Shown: one piece after another, positions 32,461 through 44,637 of the stretch
How the letters are laid out: every line of letters starts with the position of its first letter
Numbering within the stretch: position 1 is the stretch's first letter
Assembly (NCBI GenBank): GCA_964036275.1
Contig: OZ038433.1
Span: forward strand, 16,126,257-16,190,256
DNA: 64,000 bases
DNA from: Litoditis marina
Lineage: Eukaryota; Nematoda; Chromadorea; Rhabditida; Rhabditidae
Direction: 5' to 3'
Program-made: the position numbers and the translations under genes
The notes under the pieces: model-generated
What the model saw: only the letters and a program-made list of their open reading frames with translations
What the model was told of the DNA's origin: nothing
Database searches by the model: none

Positions 32461-34303
32461 TCCTTACTTTATATTTGGCTTACTTGGTGTGTGTGTGTGT
32501 GTATGTGTCTGTCTGAAGCAAATGCCTGCACTTTTGGTCGAAAAAACTGAGGAAACTGAGGAAAATGCACTTTTAGCTGAAATTGAATGACGCGTGAGCG
32601 AACGTGAGCGAGATGCATTTCATTTTTATTCCCAATGGATACGCCGGCGGTAGTGCTTTGATTTTCGGCTTTTGCTATTGGTTGGTTGTAAATACTTATT
32701 AATGGAGGCTGCAATATATGAAAAAGGTGAGAATAGATTTTTAACACTCTCTATATTGTTTCTGTCAACCTATGTGAATGTGCTCTTTAAAGTTCATTTT
32801 TCTCAATCTCTACATTTTTGGTTTTTTTCTGCGGTGTATTTAAAGGTAGAGGTGAGATAGTGGGAGAGGGAGAATAGAGAGAGAGAAATAGGGAAAAAAG
32901 AGAGACAAAAAGAGAATTAGGAACAGTATGGTGATGCTAATGCTAAGTAATGCTGTGAGCTTTCCACTTCTCATATTTTTTCTCGGTACCCTGCCACCTA
33001 CGTACGGTACGTATGATACGCTCTCTATGCCGATCTTTACTGTTCATGTGTTTACAGTATCTATTATTCGATGTAGTTCGGTCCCACTGTTAGTGTTGAG
33101 TCATAGAGCAATATGCAGGGAGGAAAAGAAAGAGAGGATGAAGTGAGTTAGAAAGAGAGAAAGCGAATAATTGTTCCCATGCCAGCTGTCTATGTGAGCC
33201 CCACTGTCCCCATTTTCGGTGTCTATGTAAGCCCCACTGTTCCCATTTTCGCTGTCTATGTGAGCCCCACTGTCCCCATTTTCGCTGTCTATGTGAGCCC
33301 CACTGTACCCATTTTCGCTGTCTATGTGAGCCCAACTGTCCCTATTTTCGCTGGCTATGTGAGCCCCACTGTCCCCTTTTTTACTGACCATGTGAGTCCC
33401 ACTGTTCCCATGTCCGCTGTCTATGTGAGCCTCACTGTTTCCATGTCCGCTGTCTATATGAGCCCCATTATTCTCATTCCCGCTGTCTATGTGAGGCCCC
33501 AAATTACTCATTTCTGCTGTCTATGTGAGCCCCACTGTTCCCATGTCCGCTGTCTATGTGAGCCTCACTGTTCCCATGTCCGCTGTCTATATGAGCTACA
33601 CTATTCTCATTCCCGCTGTCTATGTGAGCCCCAAATTACTCATTTCTGCTGTCTATGTGAGCCCCACTGTCCCCATTTCCGCTGTCTATGTCAGCCCCAC
33701 TATCCCCATTTCCGCTGTCTACGTGAGACCCACTATCCCCATTTCCGCTGTCTATGTGAGCCCCACTGTCCTCATTTCCGCTGTCTATGTGAGCCCCACT
33801 GTCCCCACTTCCGCTGTCTATGTCAGCCCCACTATCCCCATTTCCGCTGTCTACGTGAGACCCACTATCCCCATTTCCGCTGTCTATGTGAGCCCCAAAT
33901 TACCCATTTCTGCTGTCTATGTGAGCCCCACTGTCCCCATTCCCGCTGTCTATGTGAGCCCCAAATTACCCATTTCTGCTGTCTATGTGAGCCCCACTGT
34001 CCCCATTTACGCTGTCTATGTGAGCCCCACTATCCCCATTTTTGCTGTCCATGTGAGCCCCACTGTTCCCATTTTCACTGTGGGAGAGGTCTCACCCTAT
34101 GAGAGGGAGAGGTGTCGCCCTCTATGCTATTAGGAGATTTGCGCTCTATGTTGGGAAGAAATCTCGCCCTCAATTTGCTAAAAACGTGATTGAAATTTCG
34201 GGAAACGGAGCGAAAATTAAACAAATACTCCTATGAGGTCTCGCCAGCCTGGACTAAAAACAAGGGAGGCGGAGGCGGCTTTAGCCGCCGGCGACCTACC
34301 TTG
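32461..34303 (+). mobile_element. Helitron-like unit 3
   Basis: It begins TCCTTACTTTATATTTGG, then a GT run, then CACTTTTGGTCGAAAA. The body is mostly the 33-bp repeat, with a few 25-bp-type monomers before the terminal hairpin (34260-34303). Confidence 0.75.
33180..34083. repeat. 33-bp tandem satellite
   Basis: About 27 copies with core GCTGTCTATGTGAGCCCCAC. Since 33 is a multiple of three, frames stay open and would encode an 11-residue repeat (SPTVPISAVYV) or, in another frame, Cys/His-rich repeats. Several frames are open on both strands, which argues against real coding. Confidence 0.92.
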
Positions 34304-34496
34304 TCCCTTTCTATAATTCGCCTATTTGGTTTGTCTGAAACTTTTTTGCTGCACTTTTGGTCGAAAAATAGTGAGGAAACTGAGGCAAGCTGGGTGAGGC
34401 AAATGGCGTGGGCAGCGTGTAATTTCATTTTTCCCAATCGGCTGATCGGCTGTTGCTGGGATTTGGCAATAGAAAATTTCTCTAAACAGGATAGAC

Positions 34497-34640
34497 GAGT
34501 TTCACGCCGTCACGGTTAACAGGAATGGCTTAACAGGGTAGGAAAATGGGTATAAAAGCGCAGCGGGAAGGGCGAGAGCCATTCGAACGCTCTGTTCGCC
34601 CCGAGGATGCCCGCACTGGACTGGAGCTGCTGCCGTGAAT
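34497..34640 (+). promoter_or_regulatory. Promoter-like block with TATA box before satellite array 4
   Basis: It is over 85% identical by eye to 30480-30620, including TATAAAAGCGC and CATTCGAACGCTCTGTTCGC. It is the same candidate core promoter. Confidence 0.4.
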
Positions 34641-34779
34641 TTGATGGATTGTTGGAAGTGCTGCTGTAAAGGCCACTGGGGCTCCCTACTTCCTGGATGC
34701 TGCTCACAAGATAGAAAAGAAGACTCTCTACACATCAAAAATAGTAGACAAAAAGAGATTTTTCAATTCTGTTGTTCTC

Positions 34780-35390
<611 letters not shown>

Positions 35391-35462
35391 AGGAAGCTCT
35401 CGCCAGCCCGGAATAAAAACAAGGGAGGCGGAGGCGGCTTTAGCCGCCGGCGACCTACCTTG

Positions 35463-35624
35463 TGTTTCAATGACCCTTTTCGAAAGTTCAATCAGCTGAC
35501 AGCATTATATGGGCGTGTCAAATACGTTATCTGACTATACAAACACCATAACACGTCCAAAAACACATCTGCATCAAAAAATACCAGTTTAGTCGGAAAT
35601 CCGGGTTAAAAACAGTTTTGTAAC
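35463..35624. mobile_element. Distal part of the palindromic element's right arm
   Basis: It continues the arm interrupted at 27518 and ends near AAACAGTTTTGTAAC. It provides the right flank proving the insertion. Confidence 0.7.
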
Positions 35625-35852
35625 ACGAATGTTAGAATTACTAAAGAGAGAAAAATAGCCATTGTTATGATATATCGAGCGAATAATCACAGATCTACAC
35701 CGACATTTTGAACCGACTCTGAACACAATAGTTATAGATAATGGAAAAATATGTTTCAACTCGATGCAGTGAGAAATGAACGAATGAAATTGTTCACATG
35801 TAATCCGAGTGCTTCTACTATTCACTATACTGAAAGTCTGAAAGTAAACTGA

Positions 35853-35970
35853 ATAGTCACCTACATTTAGCATTTCAATGAGGAATCTTGCACGTTGTAA
35901 TTGCACGTTTCTGAGTTTTGCTGTGTTCACCATGTTTCACGTGACTATGCAGTTGACTAACAGTACATGA
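35853..35970. mobile_element. MITE, ATAGTCACGTGA family
   Basis: AATAGTCACCTACATTTAGC through TTTCACGTGACTATGCAGTT. Confidence 0.65.
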
Positions 35971-36716
35971 GACTTTGGCACGTTCTCTGAAAAGTTCTCG
36001 CTCATTTACGGTAACAAAATAACGAATTTTTAGGTCTTCAAACCATGACGAAACAATAACGAGCCCTACATTTGAACGAGAGGTTAACATTTCATGAGAT
36101 ATTGCCCATGAGGTAATCTCATATGGTTCACGAGGGATTACTACCGCGCCTGCACAAATCAACGAAACTAAAATGGAGGGAATAATAAATAGTCATATTA
36201 GAATTGGACGGATACTGGTCTCCCACTATTTTGGAACTCCATTCGCATGTCACCACGATTAGCATAATCCCCCGTGTCTGATACTGTAAACGACCCTTTT
36301 TTTAAACATACCCTGTTTTCTAATAATCCAACCTTTTTCTGGGTGTTGTTAAAGAAACGAGAAAAAGTTCAAACTAATCCATTGTAACCAACCAAAAAAA
36401 TTTCTTGTATGCTTATCGGACTGGTAACGGGTTTTCATGGAGACAGTGCAGTGGGCAGATAACCGGAAATCAGATTATCAAAAATGGTTACCAAAATACA
36501 AACAAAGAACTCGCACTATAAATTGGTTACCGCTGAGGCTCCGTCATCCATTCAAACTTCCATTGGCACGTTGCCAAAATCTCATCAGGAATGATGAAAA
36601 CTATAATATTGTTGAACTGAAATTGGTTTGCGACTTTTTCAAAACGTTACTTTCATTTCTTTCCGATTACCATAATCCTGGGTCTACCACTAGATATGAG
36701 TCATTGTTGATGCTCC

Positions 36717-36778
36717 GTCGAAAAGGGGGCGGGGCCTATATGATCCCGAACATCAGCACCATTCTGGTAGTATATAAA
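36717..36778 (+). promoter_or_regulatory. Conserved GC box plus TATA module, gene C
   Basis: AAAAGGGGGCGGGGCCTATA, GAACATCAGCACCATTCTGG and TATATAAA (36771-36778), about 440 bp before the ATG. Confidence 0.65.
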
Positions 36779-37216
36779 CAGGGACAGGAAACATGATAGC
36801 AAGCAAACAATTCTCCTATTTGTCCAAAATATCACTGTTTTTCCACTTTTATAGTAGTAGTATTGGCATAAAAATCGTTATGGTTGTGTTATTTGCACAA
36901 AATGGGTCATTTCATAATGAAACGCAAGATAAAGCGCAAGTAAAATGCTTAGTCTTGCAAAGCGTGAAAAACACATTAGAAATTCTGAATGTGCAACGGT
37001 AAACTACACAGTTTCAATATCACGTATTTTGTGAATACGCTCATCTATTGACGTCTATAATAATTCTCAGTTGCGCCCTATATTATCGATGGTTACAGAA
37101 TAATATGTGAGATGAGAGGATATAAAATATCGTTTAGTAAACTGACAATTCCGTGAACTCAGTTTTGTAACTTTTATTGTAATGGTATTTAAGTCATATT
37201 GTAGTTCTTTTCAGAT

Positions 37217-38548
37217 ATGAAGTACATTATCCTGACACTCGCCCTATTCGGAGCAGTCTTGTGTGGTAGAGGTAACCACGGTGGTGCCGGCGGTCCGGGT
37301 GGTCGTGGCGGTCCGGGTGGTCGTGGCGGTCCCGGAAGAGGTCCCCCTCCCCCTCCTTTCCTCCGGAATATGACATCTGAGGCCAGACAAGAATACTTTG
37401 ACATCATGAGGAACAGAAATGAGACCATTGCACAGCAGAAAACAGATGTCAACACATGGGCCACCAAATATGGAGTATCGGTCAGATTTTTATTTTACAT
37501 CCAGGATTTCCATAATATTTGTATATTCATAATTAATATGTCAATAATATATCTTGTCAGTAACGAAATTTACCAAATTTTGATGTTCTATACAGCTGAA
37601 CTACAACTAAGACGCAGCATTTCTAATTGACACTTTTTCTTGTCAATTTTTTCTTTTTTTTACAAAGGCGATTCATCAACAGTTATGTATGTTTTGCTGT
37701 TGCTCCGATATCTGGAAAAAAGCTATCCGCTATGCGGTTTCGAGAATTGTTGGTCTTGTAACTTGACTTGACTTGGAAAATTCTCGAAAACTCTCAATTT
37801 AGTTATTTTCCTAGTAGGACATTGGTAACTCCAAACTTGACTATCAACCCTGAAATTTACTTATATCTCATTTTGAAGCATACCATAATAATTTCCAGGC
37901 CCAAGTGGACGAGTTCAATGCCAACCGAACTCGCCAGAGGGATGAAATGAGACAGAACATGACCACTTTGATATCTTCTCTGCCCGCCGCTCAGACTCAA
38001 TTGGAATCTATTCTCGACAACGAAGACCAGACTCAACAACAGTTGCACGAGGCCATGAGAAACTTTAGAAACGAGTCCAGAGAGGTTGGTGTTGAGCTGG
38101 ATTTTCACTTATTGATTCTTATATGGCAGTACATGTCGCGTGATTTTGTAAATTCTAAGACATCACAACAACAACAACTGAATTCGAACTGTGCACTTTG
38201 GAATCCACCTAAACAAGAAGAGACATACATAGAAAAAGTTAAGGAACTGAGTTCGCTTCGGGATTCTTGGACTCAACTTAATATTGATTTCTCCAAGTTT
38301 GGAAAACTAATTCTGATTTTAAACTTGAATAAGGAGAACCTGTAACAATCCAGGCCACCGATGCTCTTCACTTCATGGAAGGACTTCTCCGACCCCGCCA
38401 CGGTCCACGAGATGGAGGTCGCGGGGCACCACGAGGAATGGGCGGAAGAGACAGCAGTGAAGAGAGGGGAGGGCGTCGCGGTGGAATGGGCGGTGGACGA
38501 GGTGGTAACGACGGTGGCAACTTCGGAGGTCGCAACAGCCAGCGGTGA
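37217..38548 (+). CDS. SXP/RAL-2 (DUF148)-like secreted RGG-tail protein, gene C
   Basis: Exons are 37217-37480, 37899-38084 and 38354-38548, phase 0, giving 214 aa. It has a signal peptide (1-16), a Gly-rich linker (two GGRGGP repeats), GPPPPPFLRN, and a helical domain with five sequons (NMT, NET, NRT, NMT, NES). The C-terminal ~55 residues are Arg/Gly-rich, starting HFMEGLLRPRHGPRDGG. The donor after exon 1 (GTCAGA) is weaker than in D and E (GTTGGT, GTGAGG). The splice acceptor TTTTCAG lies two bases before the ATG, suggesting trans-splicing. Exon 1 and about 500 bp upstream are almost identical to gene D, while intron 1 diverges abruptly after the donor. Confidence 0.9.
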
Positions 38549-38889
38549 ATACAGTTTGGCGAATCATTAACGTTGTTTGACACACACAGTCCGTTTCTTG
38601 TACACTTCACTCTGTAAATATGTAATATAAATATTGCCTTTCAATTTGTGTCCTCAATGTGATTTGGAGCGACAAAGACAAATGCAGATCTGTCTTTATC
38701 TACAGGCGAAAACCGACGCGGAAAAAAATAGAGGAACCAGATAGCATGAATCTTCCATAGAAAACCCCTGTTTTATTTGTGATTCTCCAAAAAACAAACT
38801 ATTATCAATTTCCACAGAATAACCTCAGCAGTATGCAGAGTTATGGAAAAAATGATAGCCTACCACATCAGAACCAAATTCAGCGATCG

Positions 38890-40240
38890 ATTTTCAAAAA
38901 ACCATTTGGATTTATTGAGAAAAGGTCATGCAACCTAGCGCTTTTGAGTTCTATTGATTCATGAAAAAAGAAAATTCACACAAATAAGTCTATAGATGTT
39001 GTATACTTCGATTTTAGAAAAGCTTTTGATAAAGTCTCTCATGCAAAACTACTATACAAACTGGAATCATTCGGTCTGGATTGTCAAATGATTCGGTGGT
39101 TCAAAACTTTTCTGACTAATCGAAAATCTTTCGTGGGAACCAACAATGCATTATCTGAACGATCGTTCGATGTTACCTCAGGAGTACTTCAAGGAACTGT
39201 TACAGGTCCTCTTTTATTTCTCATTTTCATCAATGACCTATCATTACTTCTCAATAGTCACCAAGTACAACATTGTTTTTTCGCTGATGATCTTAAAATT
39301 TATGATTCCAATCCAGAAGTTGTACAAGATACAATTGATCTAGCCTATGAGTGGTCTGTGCACTGGCGCCTTCCTTTGGCGCAGAATAAAATCAATGTTC
39401 TTCATCTCGGCGCAAAAAACACCAGAGAGAAATATTACATCAATGAAAATCTCATTGAACCAAGAGAGGTCATAAGAGATCTTGGAGTAATGATTGACGA
39501 AAAATTAAATTTTGAGTGTCACATAAATCAGCAGATTGCCAAAGCTTCAGCGATTTCAGCAAAAATACTTCGGTCATTTTCGTTCGGTACTCCGGAAGTA
39601 GACATTATTCAATACTTATGTTTCACCGGTACTTCTATATTGTAGCGAAATATACTGTCCTTCTCTTAATTCACACTCATGTCTTGTTTTAGAAGGACCA
39701 TTAAGGAGATTCACGGCTACCGCTTTTCAGAAATGTAGAGTCTCTTATGAGTCTTACACGGATAGATTGAGCATTTTGAACGAACGACCATTCTATTTCA
39801 GACGTGCTAAATTTGACTTGTTACAGGCTTACAAAATAAGGACGGCCCTATCCCAGCTTCCCATCGTTCCATGGAAAAACAGTAACCTTCCGAGGGATGG
39901 GCATCGTCTCATTTTATGCGATAAAATCAGTGATACTAATTGGTTCTTTCCGAGAGTGTTAAAAATGTGGAATTAAATAAGTAAGGATATTGGACAATTG
40001 AAAAGTGTTCAGCAATTTAAGACGTATTTGGATGTTATTGATATTGCCGTCCTATTCCAACATGTTCCATTTTCACTACAATAGTTTAGATGCGAGTCAA
40101 CTGAAATGCTAAAAAGCTCCCCATGACCTGAAGATGGAAGAGTTATGCTTCCATCCCTTTGGGGTTTTCAGTTTATTCCTATTTCACGGAAGATTATTAT
40201 TATGTGCTATTACTTAGTGGAATAAATATTATTAACCTCC
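38890..40240 (+). pseudogene. 5'-truncated non-LTR retrotransposon (reverse transcriptase remnant)
   Basis: The translation reads SIDVVYFDFRKAFDKVSHAK, then GVLQGTVTGPLLFLIFINDL, then the catalytic HCFFADDLKIY (F-A-D-D), then VIRDLGVMIDEKLNFECHI. This is the fingers/palm region of a CR1/Jockey-type reverse transcriptase. A frameshift near 39630 moves the thumb region (GPLRRFTATAFQKCRVSYES, LNERPFYFRRAKFDLLQAYK) to another frame. There is an in-frame stop at about 38962 and another after LKMWN at 39974-39976. The endonuclease and first ORF are missing. It lies in the region downstream of gene C; the matching region behind gene D (~44890-44930) lacks it. Confidence 0.85.
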
Positions 40241-40849
40241 TTTGAAATCAAAGTCGAAATTCTTGAATAAAGGTCATCATGCATCGATTAGCTCTGTTCA
40301 TTCTGTTGAAAACTAGTATTTTCGAGCATTTATAAATGCAATGGGGTAAATTAGGAATGAGAGCACCACTTTTATTGTCAGAAGAAGCCAATCATTCTAG
40401 CAACAAACAAGAAAGAAACCAAACAAATCACATTAAACTAGACAAAATGAGCGTGATTCGTTGTCCGTGCTGTGTTCTATGAATTGGCAAAATGCCAAGT
40501 AAGTCATACAATACGATGACAAAATCTTCAGGTGAAAATGAAGACGAACAAAAATATTTGTTTTGATTAAAAACTGTTCAGTTTTCGACTTTGCGCGCAC
40601 AGTAGATCATGAGAACCATCAGAACGTTTGTAGCCAGCGGCGGTCAGCGCGCATCTGCGTATCTCTGATCTACGCACTCCATCGCCTGAAGGCAAGTAAT
40701 CAATGACCGCTTTCACTGTTTTTTTTTCTTCAATTGAGCTCTTCATTCTTTGTTGGGCGAATATGGAATATGTGAAATCCACAATAAACTAAAAAGCACA
40801 TTGTTGTAAATCAACCTTCCATTGTTCTCTCAATGATAATTCAATTGGT

Positions 40850-42480
40850 CTTGATGAAATTTTGATGTGGTCCAGGATTAAACTTAAAAAACTTCCTAAC
40901 TTTCATGCCAATTTAAACACTTTTAGGTACTCTGTTAGAGATTGCACTTTGCTAGGTTGAGATTGCACTTTGAGAAAACTTCGTCCACGGCATGCGCGTT
41001 TATCACGTGTAGCGAATGGGAACTGACATTGTACATTACTTGTGAATGCATAGAAAACTTTCATTCTGAAGTCGAACAATACAAGCTTTATTTTTTTCCC
41101 GTATCACTGAGTGTTGTGTGAAGGTGTTGTTGGCGTCAAAAGGGCGCTGGGAGTTGTAGGATGAGCGTCTTCTAGGAAGACAAACACTATCCTCCAAGAG
41201 GCTGTCTGTTACATTCATGAAACATTCTCGAAAAAGTCCAGTTTCAAGTCGAACTACAGTTTCTGAGTCTGAAAAGTGACACACTCCCCAGTTCCGTTTG
41301 AATGTCACGTGAAGTCTACGTAGAAACGGTTATCACTATCATTTTACGACCTTCATTTGAGCTGTTTATTGCGTGTGATTGGTTCTGATGTTTCAATGAC
41401 CCTTTTCGAAAGTTCAATCAGCTGACAACATTATATGGGCGTGTCAAATACGTTACCTGTCTATACAAACACCATAACACATCATAAAAAACACATCTGC
41501 ATCAAAAAATACCAGTTTAGTCAGAAATCCGGGTTGGAAACAGTTCTGTAACATGAATAGTGGGATTAATAGACATAAACTACGCTGGCAGTTTTATGAG
41601 GTGGACCGAAATACCATAGAACTACACCAAATTCCGAAATCTCACGTTCTCCCAACACATTTCTCACGAAAACTGCGATTTCGGGCAAAACTTCTCCTAA
41701 ATTCACGTATTGTGAGTGAAGTCATCAGGACTTATCTACATCACAACTCATTTGTGTAAAATATGAATTAACGCATCCAATCATTGTGGAAACTATTGCA
41801 TCCTGAAATACCGGAGTCATATATACATGCCTAACTATAAGTGTAGATTCAGTCTGTATTCTGTCCGGTATTTTGTAAATGCGAAGTTTCGTGGAAAACC
41901 TACAGTATTTCTGTGATAAATTGTCCTGTACAGAACAAAATGATGGACAGAAAAAGGAGTCCGGTACTTCAGGTTGCAAGGAGTTTTCAGAGAAAGTGAT
42001 GAACAATCAACACATTCTTATCGAAACTTAACGAAATACCTTTCTTGGGATAGCTACGTGGTTCACATCATTTCTACTAAGACTCTTAAATTAGGCGTTC
42101 AATAAACGCTTTCTAGAGCAAAACTCAACTTTTTCGATAATACCCTAGAATACTTTTTGTAATGGGAGATCCGGAGAGAATGCGAATATCGTCAAACTGT
42201 TCGAAAATGTTAAATGTGCAAAAAAGCAACTGAACGTTTTGCAAGTTTACTGTAGAAGTATCTTTGGGAATTGAAAAGACTACTGCGGCTGCAAAAAATA
42301 CATGAGACCAGAATAGAGGGAATTATTTGCAAATTTGAATATTCATATTGGAATCGGACTGGTCTTCCACTATTTTGGAACTCCATTCGCATGTCGTAAC
42401 GATTAGCATAATCTCCAGGGTCTACCACTGAAAAACTGACTTTTCTCAATATGATTTTGTCGTTTATTGAAGGGGAAGAG
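40850..42480. other. Intergenic duplicated block, no gene recognised
   Basis: It is repeated at 45760-47400. It contains one arm of the palindromic element (41297-41552) and MITE-like inverted repeats (42057-42284). A short frame starting MNSGINRHKLRW is present identically in both copies, but identity extends equally through the flanks, so conservation is not evidence of coding. Confidence 0.6.
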
Positions 42481-42958
42481 AAGGGAATAATAATATGATC
42501 TGCATAGGAAAACTAATATACACCTCTTTCAATTTGAACTAACACAAACATTGTATACGCTGAACATGGTCTACTGACGAGGGGTTCCCACTGGCATACA
42601 GAACCTATATCTCCCCGAAATGCCATTAACTGATCACAACTGTAATCTTTTACATGAATTTCATGATTACAAATTTATATTGATTCATTTCATTTTATTT
42701 TACACTTTTAAACTAATCCAATGTGTAAGTCCATTCAGAAAACGCAACGTTATGTTCAGGTACCCCAGGGTATTAACTAGTTTCCATTCTCCCCTCCTTT
42801 AACCAAACGTTTTTTGCACATTGGTTTGGTTTTTTTTTGTACCTAAAACTGGTCTCCACTGAAAATGGTTTCTGACTTTTTCCAAAACGTTCTTTAATGT
42901 CATAACGATTACCATAATCCGGGGTCCACCACTAGATATGAGTCATTGTTGTGGCTCC

Positions 42959-43020
42959 GTCGAAAAGGGGGCGGGGCCTATCTGATCCCGAACATCAGCA
43001 CCATTCTGGTAGTATATAAA
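42959..43020 (+). promoter_or_regulatory. Conserved GC box plus TATA module, gene D
   Basis: Same as gene C with one or two changes; TATATAAA at 43013-43020. Confidence 0.65.
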
Positions 43021-43455
43021 CAGGGCAGGAAACATGATAGCAAGCAAACAATTCTCCTATTTGTCCAAAATATCACTGTTTTTCCACTTTTATAGTAGTA
43101 GTATTGGCATAAAAATCGTTAGGGTTGTGTTATTTGCACAAAATGGGTCATTTCATAATGAAACGCAAGATAAAGCGCAAGTAAAATGCTTAGTCATGCA
43201 AAGCGTGAAAAACACATTAGAAATTCTGAATGTGCAACGGTAAACTACACAGTTTCAATATCACGTATTTTGTGAATACGCTCATCTATTGAAGTCTAAT
43301 AATTCTCAGTTGCGCCCTATATTATCGATGGTTACAGAATAATATGTGAGATGAGAGGATATAAAATATCGTTTAGTAAACTGACAATTCCGTGAACTCA
43401 GTTTTGTAACTTTTATTGTAATGGTATTTAAGTCATATTGTAGTTCTTTTCAGAT

Positions 43456-44637
43456 ATGAAGTACATTATCCTGACACTCGCCCTATTCGGAGCAGTCTTG
43501 TGTGGTAGAGGTAACCACGGTGGTGCCGGCGGTCCGGGTGGTCGTGGCGGTCCGGGTGGTCGTGGCGGTCCCGGAAGAGGTCCCCCTCCCCCTCCTTTCC
43601 TCCGGAATATGACATCTGAGGCCAGACAGGAATACTTTGACATCATGAGGAACAGAAATGAGACCATTGCACAGCAGAAAACAGATGTCAACACATGGGC
43701 CACCAAATATGGAGTGTCGGTTGGTTTTCGCTTTGAATTAGAGAGTAAATGTGTCACCTTTGACTGTTTTCGTTTCTTTGACCATTTTTGGTGTTGTGAA
43801 GGTATTCATCAACAGTTAAATATGTTTTGTTGTTGTTTCGATATCTGAAAAACATTCGCCCTGCGCTTCCGAGAATTGTTGGTCTTGAAACTTGACTCGA
43901 CTTGGAAAACTTTCGAAAACTCTCATTTTAATTTTTCCAAACTGGAAAATTGGAAACCTCAAACTTTCTTATCAAGCCTGATACTCATTCACATCTTCGT
44001 TTGAATGCTTACCATGATCATTTGCAGGCCCAAGTGGAGGAGTTCAATGCAAACCGAACTCGCCAGAGGGATGAAATGAGACAGAACATGACCACTTTGA
44101 TATCTTCTCTGCCCGCCGCTCAGACTCGATTGGAAGCTATTCTCGACAACGAAGACCAGACTCAACAACAGTTGCACGAGGCCATGGAAAACTTCAGAAA
44201 CGAGTCCAGACAGGTTTGTACCAAATTTAATACTTCTACCTATAATGTGTAATAATGCCAATTTGTCAAAGTATTTATATAATATGACGTTGAACTACCA
44301 ATAACTTTCCGAAGCTTTTTGCGGTTATTTAGGCCAAACTGATTACTAGAAACCGGTTTTTTTTCAACAATCGAGAAAAGGAACGTGGAAAGCTAAAACT
44401 TCCAATTTTGAACAACGTAGTTTTGAAACTACATGGTTCTAGGCTGCCGATACTCTTCACTTCATGGAGGGACTTCTCCGACCCAGCCACGGTCCACGAG
44501 ATGGAGGTCGCGGGGGACCCCGGGGAATGGGTGGAAGGGACAGCAGTGAAGAGATGGGAGGGCGTCGTGGTGGAATGGGCGGTGGACGAGGTGGTAACGA
44601 CGGTGGCATTTTCGGAGGTCGCAACAACCAGCAGTGA
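43456..44637 (+). CDS. SXP/RAL-2 (DUF148)-like secreted RGG-tail protein, gene D
   Basis: Exons are 43456-43719, 44028-44213 and 44443-44637, phase 0, giving 214 aa. Exon 1 encodes the same protein sequence as gene C apart from the codon at the donor. Exon 2 differs from C at a handful of sites (AQVEEFNANRT, QTRLEAILDNEDQ). The tail ends GGRNNQQ. The five sequons are kept. The 3' UTR has TGTTTGACACACACATTCC and AATAAA-like ATAAATATTGCC, shared with C and E. Confidence 0.9.

Larger units (their letters stand above)
36629..42868. repeat. Tandem duplication unit 1 (gene C)
   Basis: Promoter, gene C, downstream spacer, and the 40850-42440 block. It is longer than unit 2 because of the LINE insertion. 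Boundaries are approximate, set by the first shared bases before the GC box. Confidence 0.65.

Noticed and set aside
33179..34102. A 307-codon open frame with 11-residue repeats (and a second Cys/His-rich frame)
   Set aside because: The 33-bp repeat length keeps several frames open on both strands. There is no signal of codon-level constraint, and it lies inside a transposon unit.
41553..41759. 68-codon frame present identically at 46458-46664
   Set aside because: Identity continues through non-coding flanks of the duplicated block, so there is no evidence of selection on the protein.
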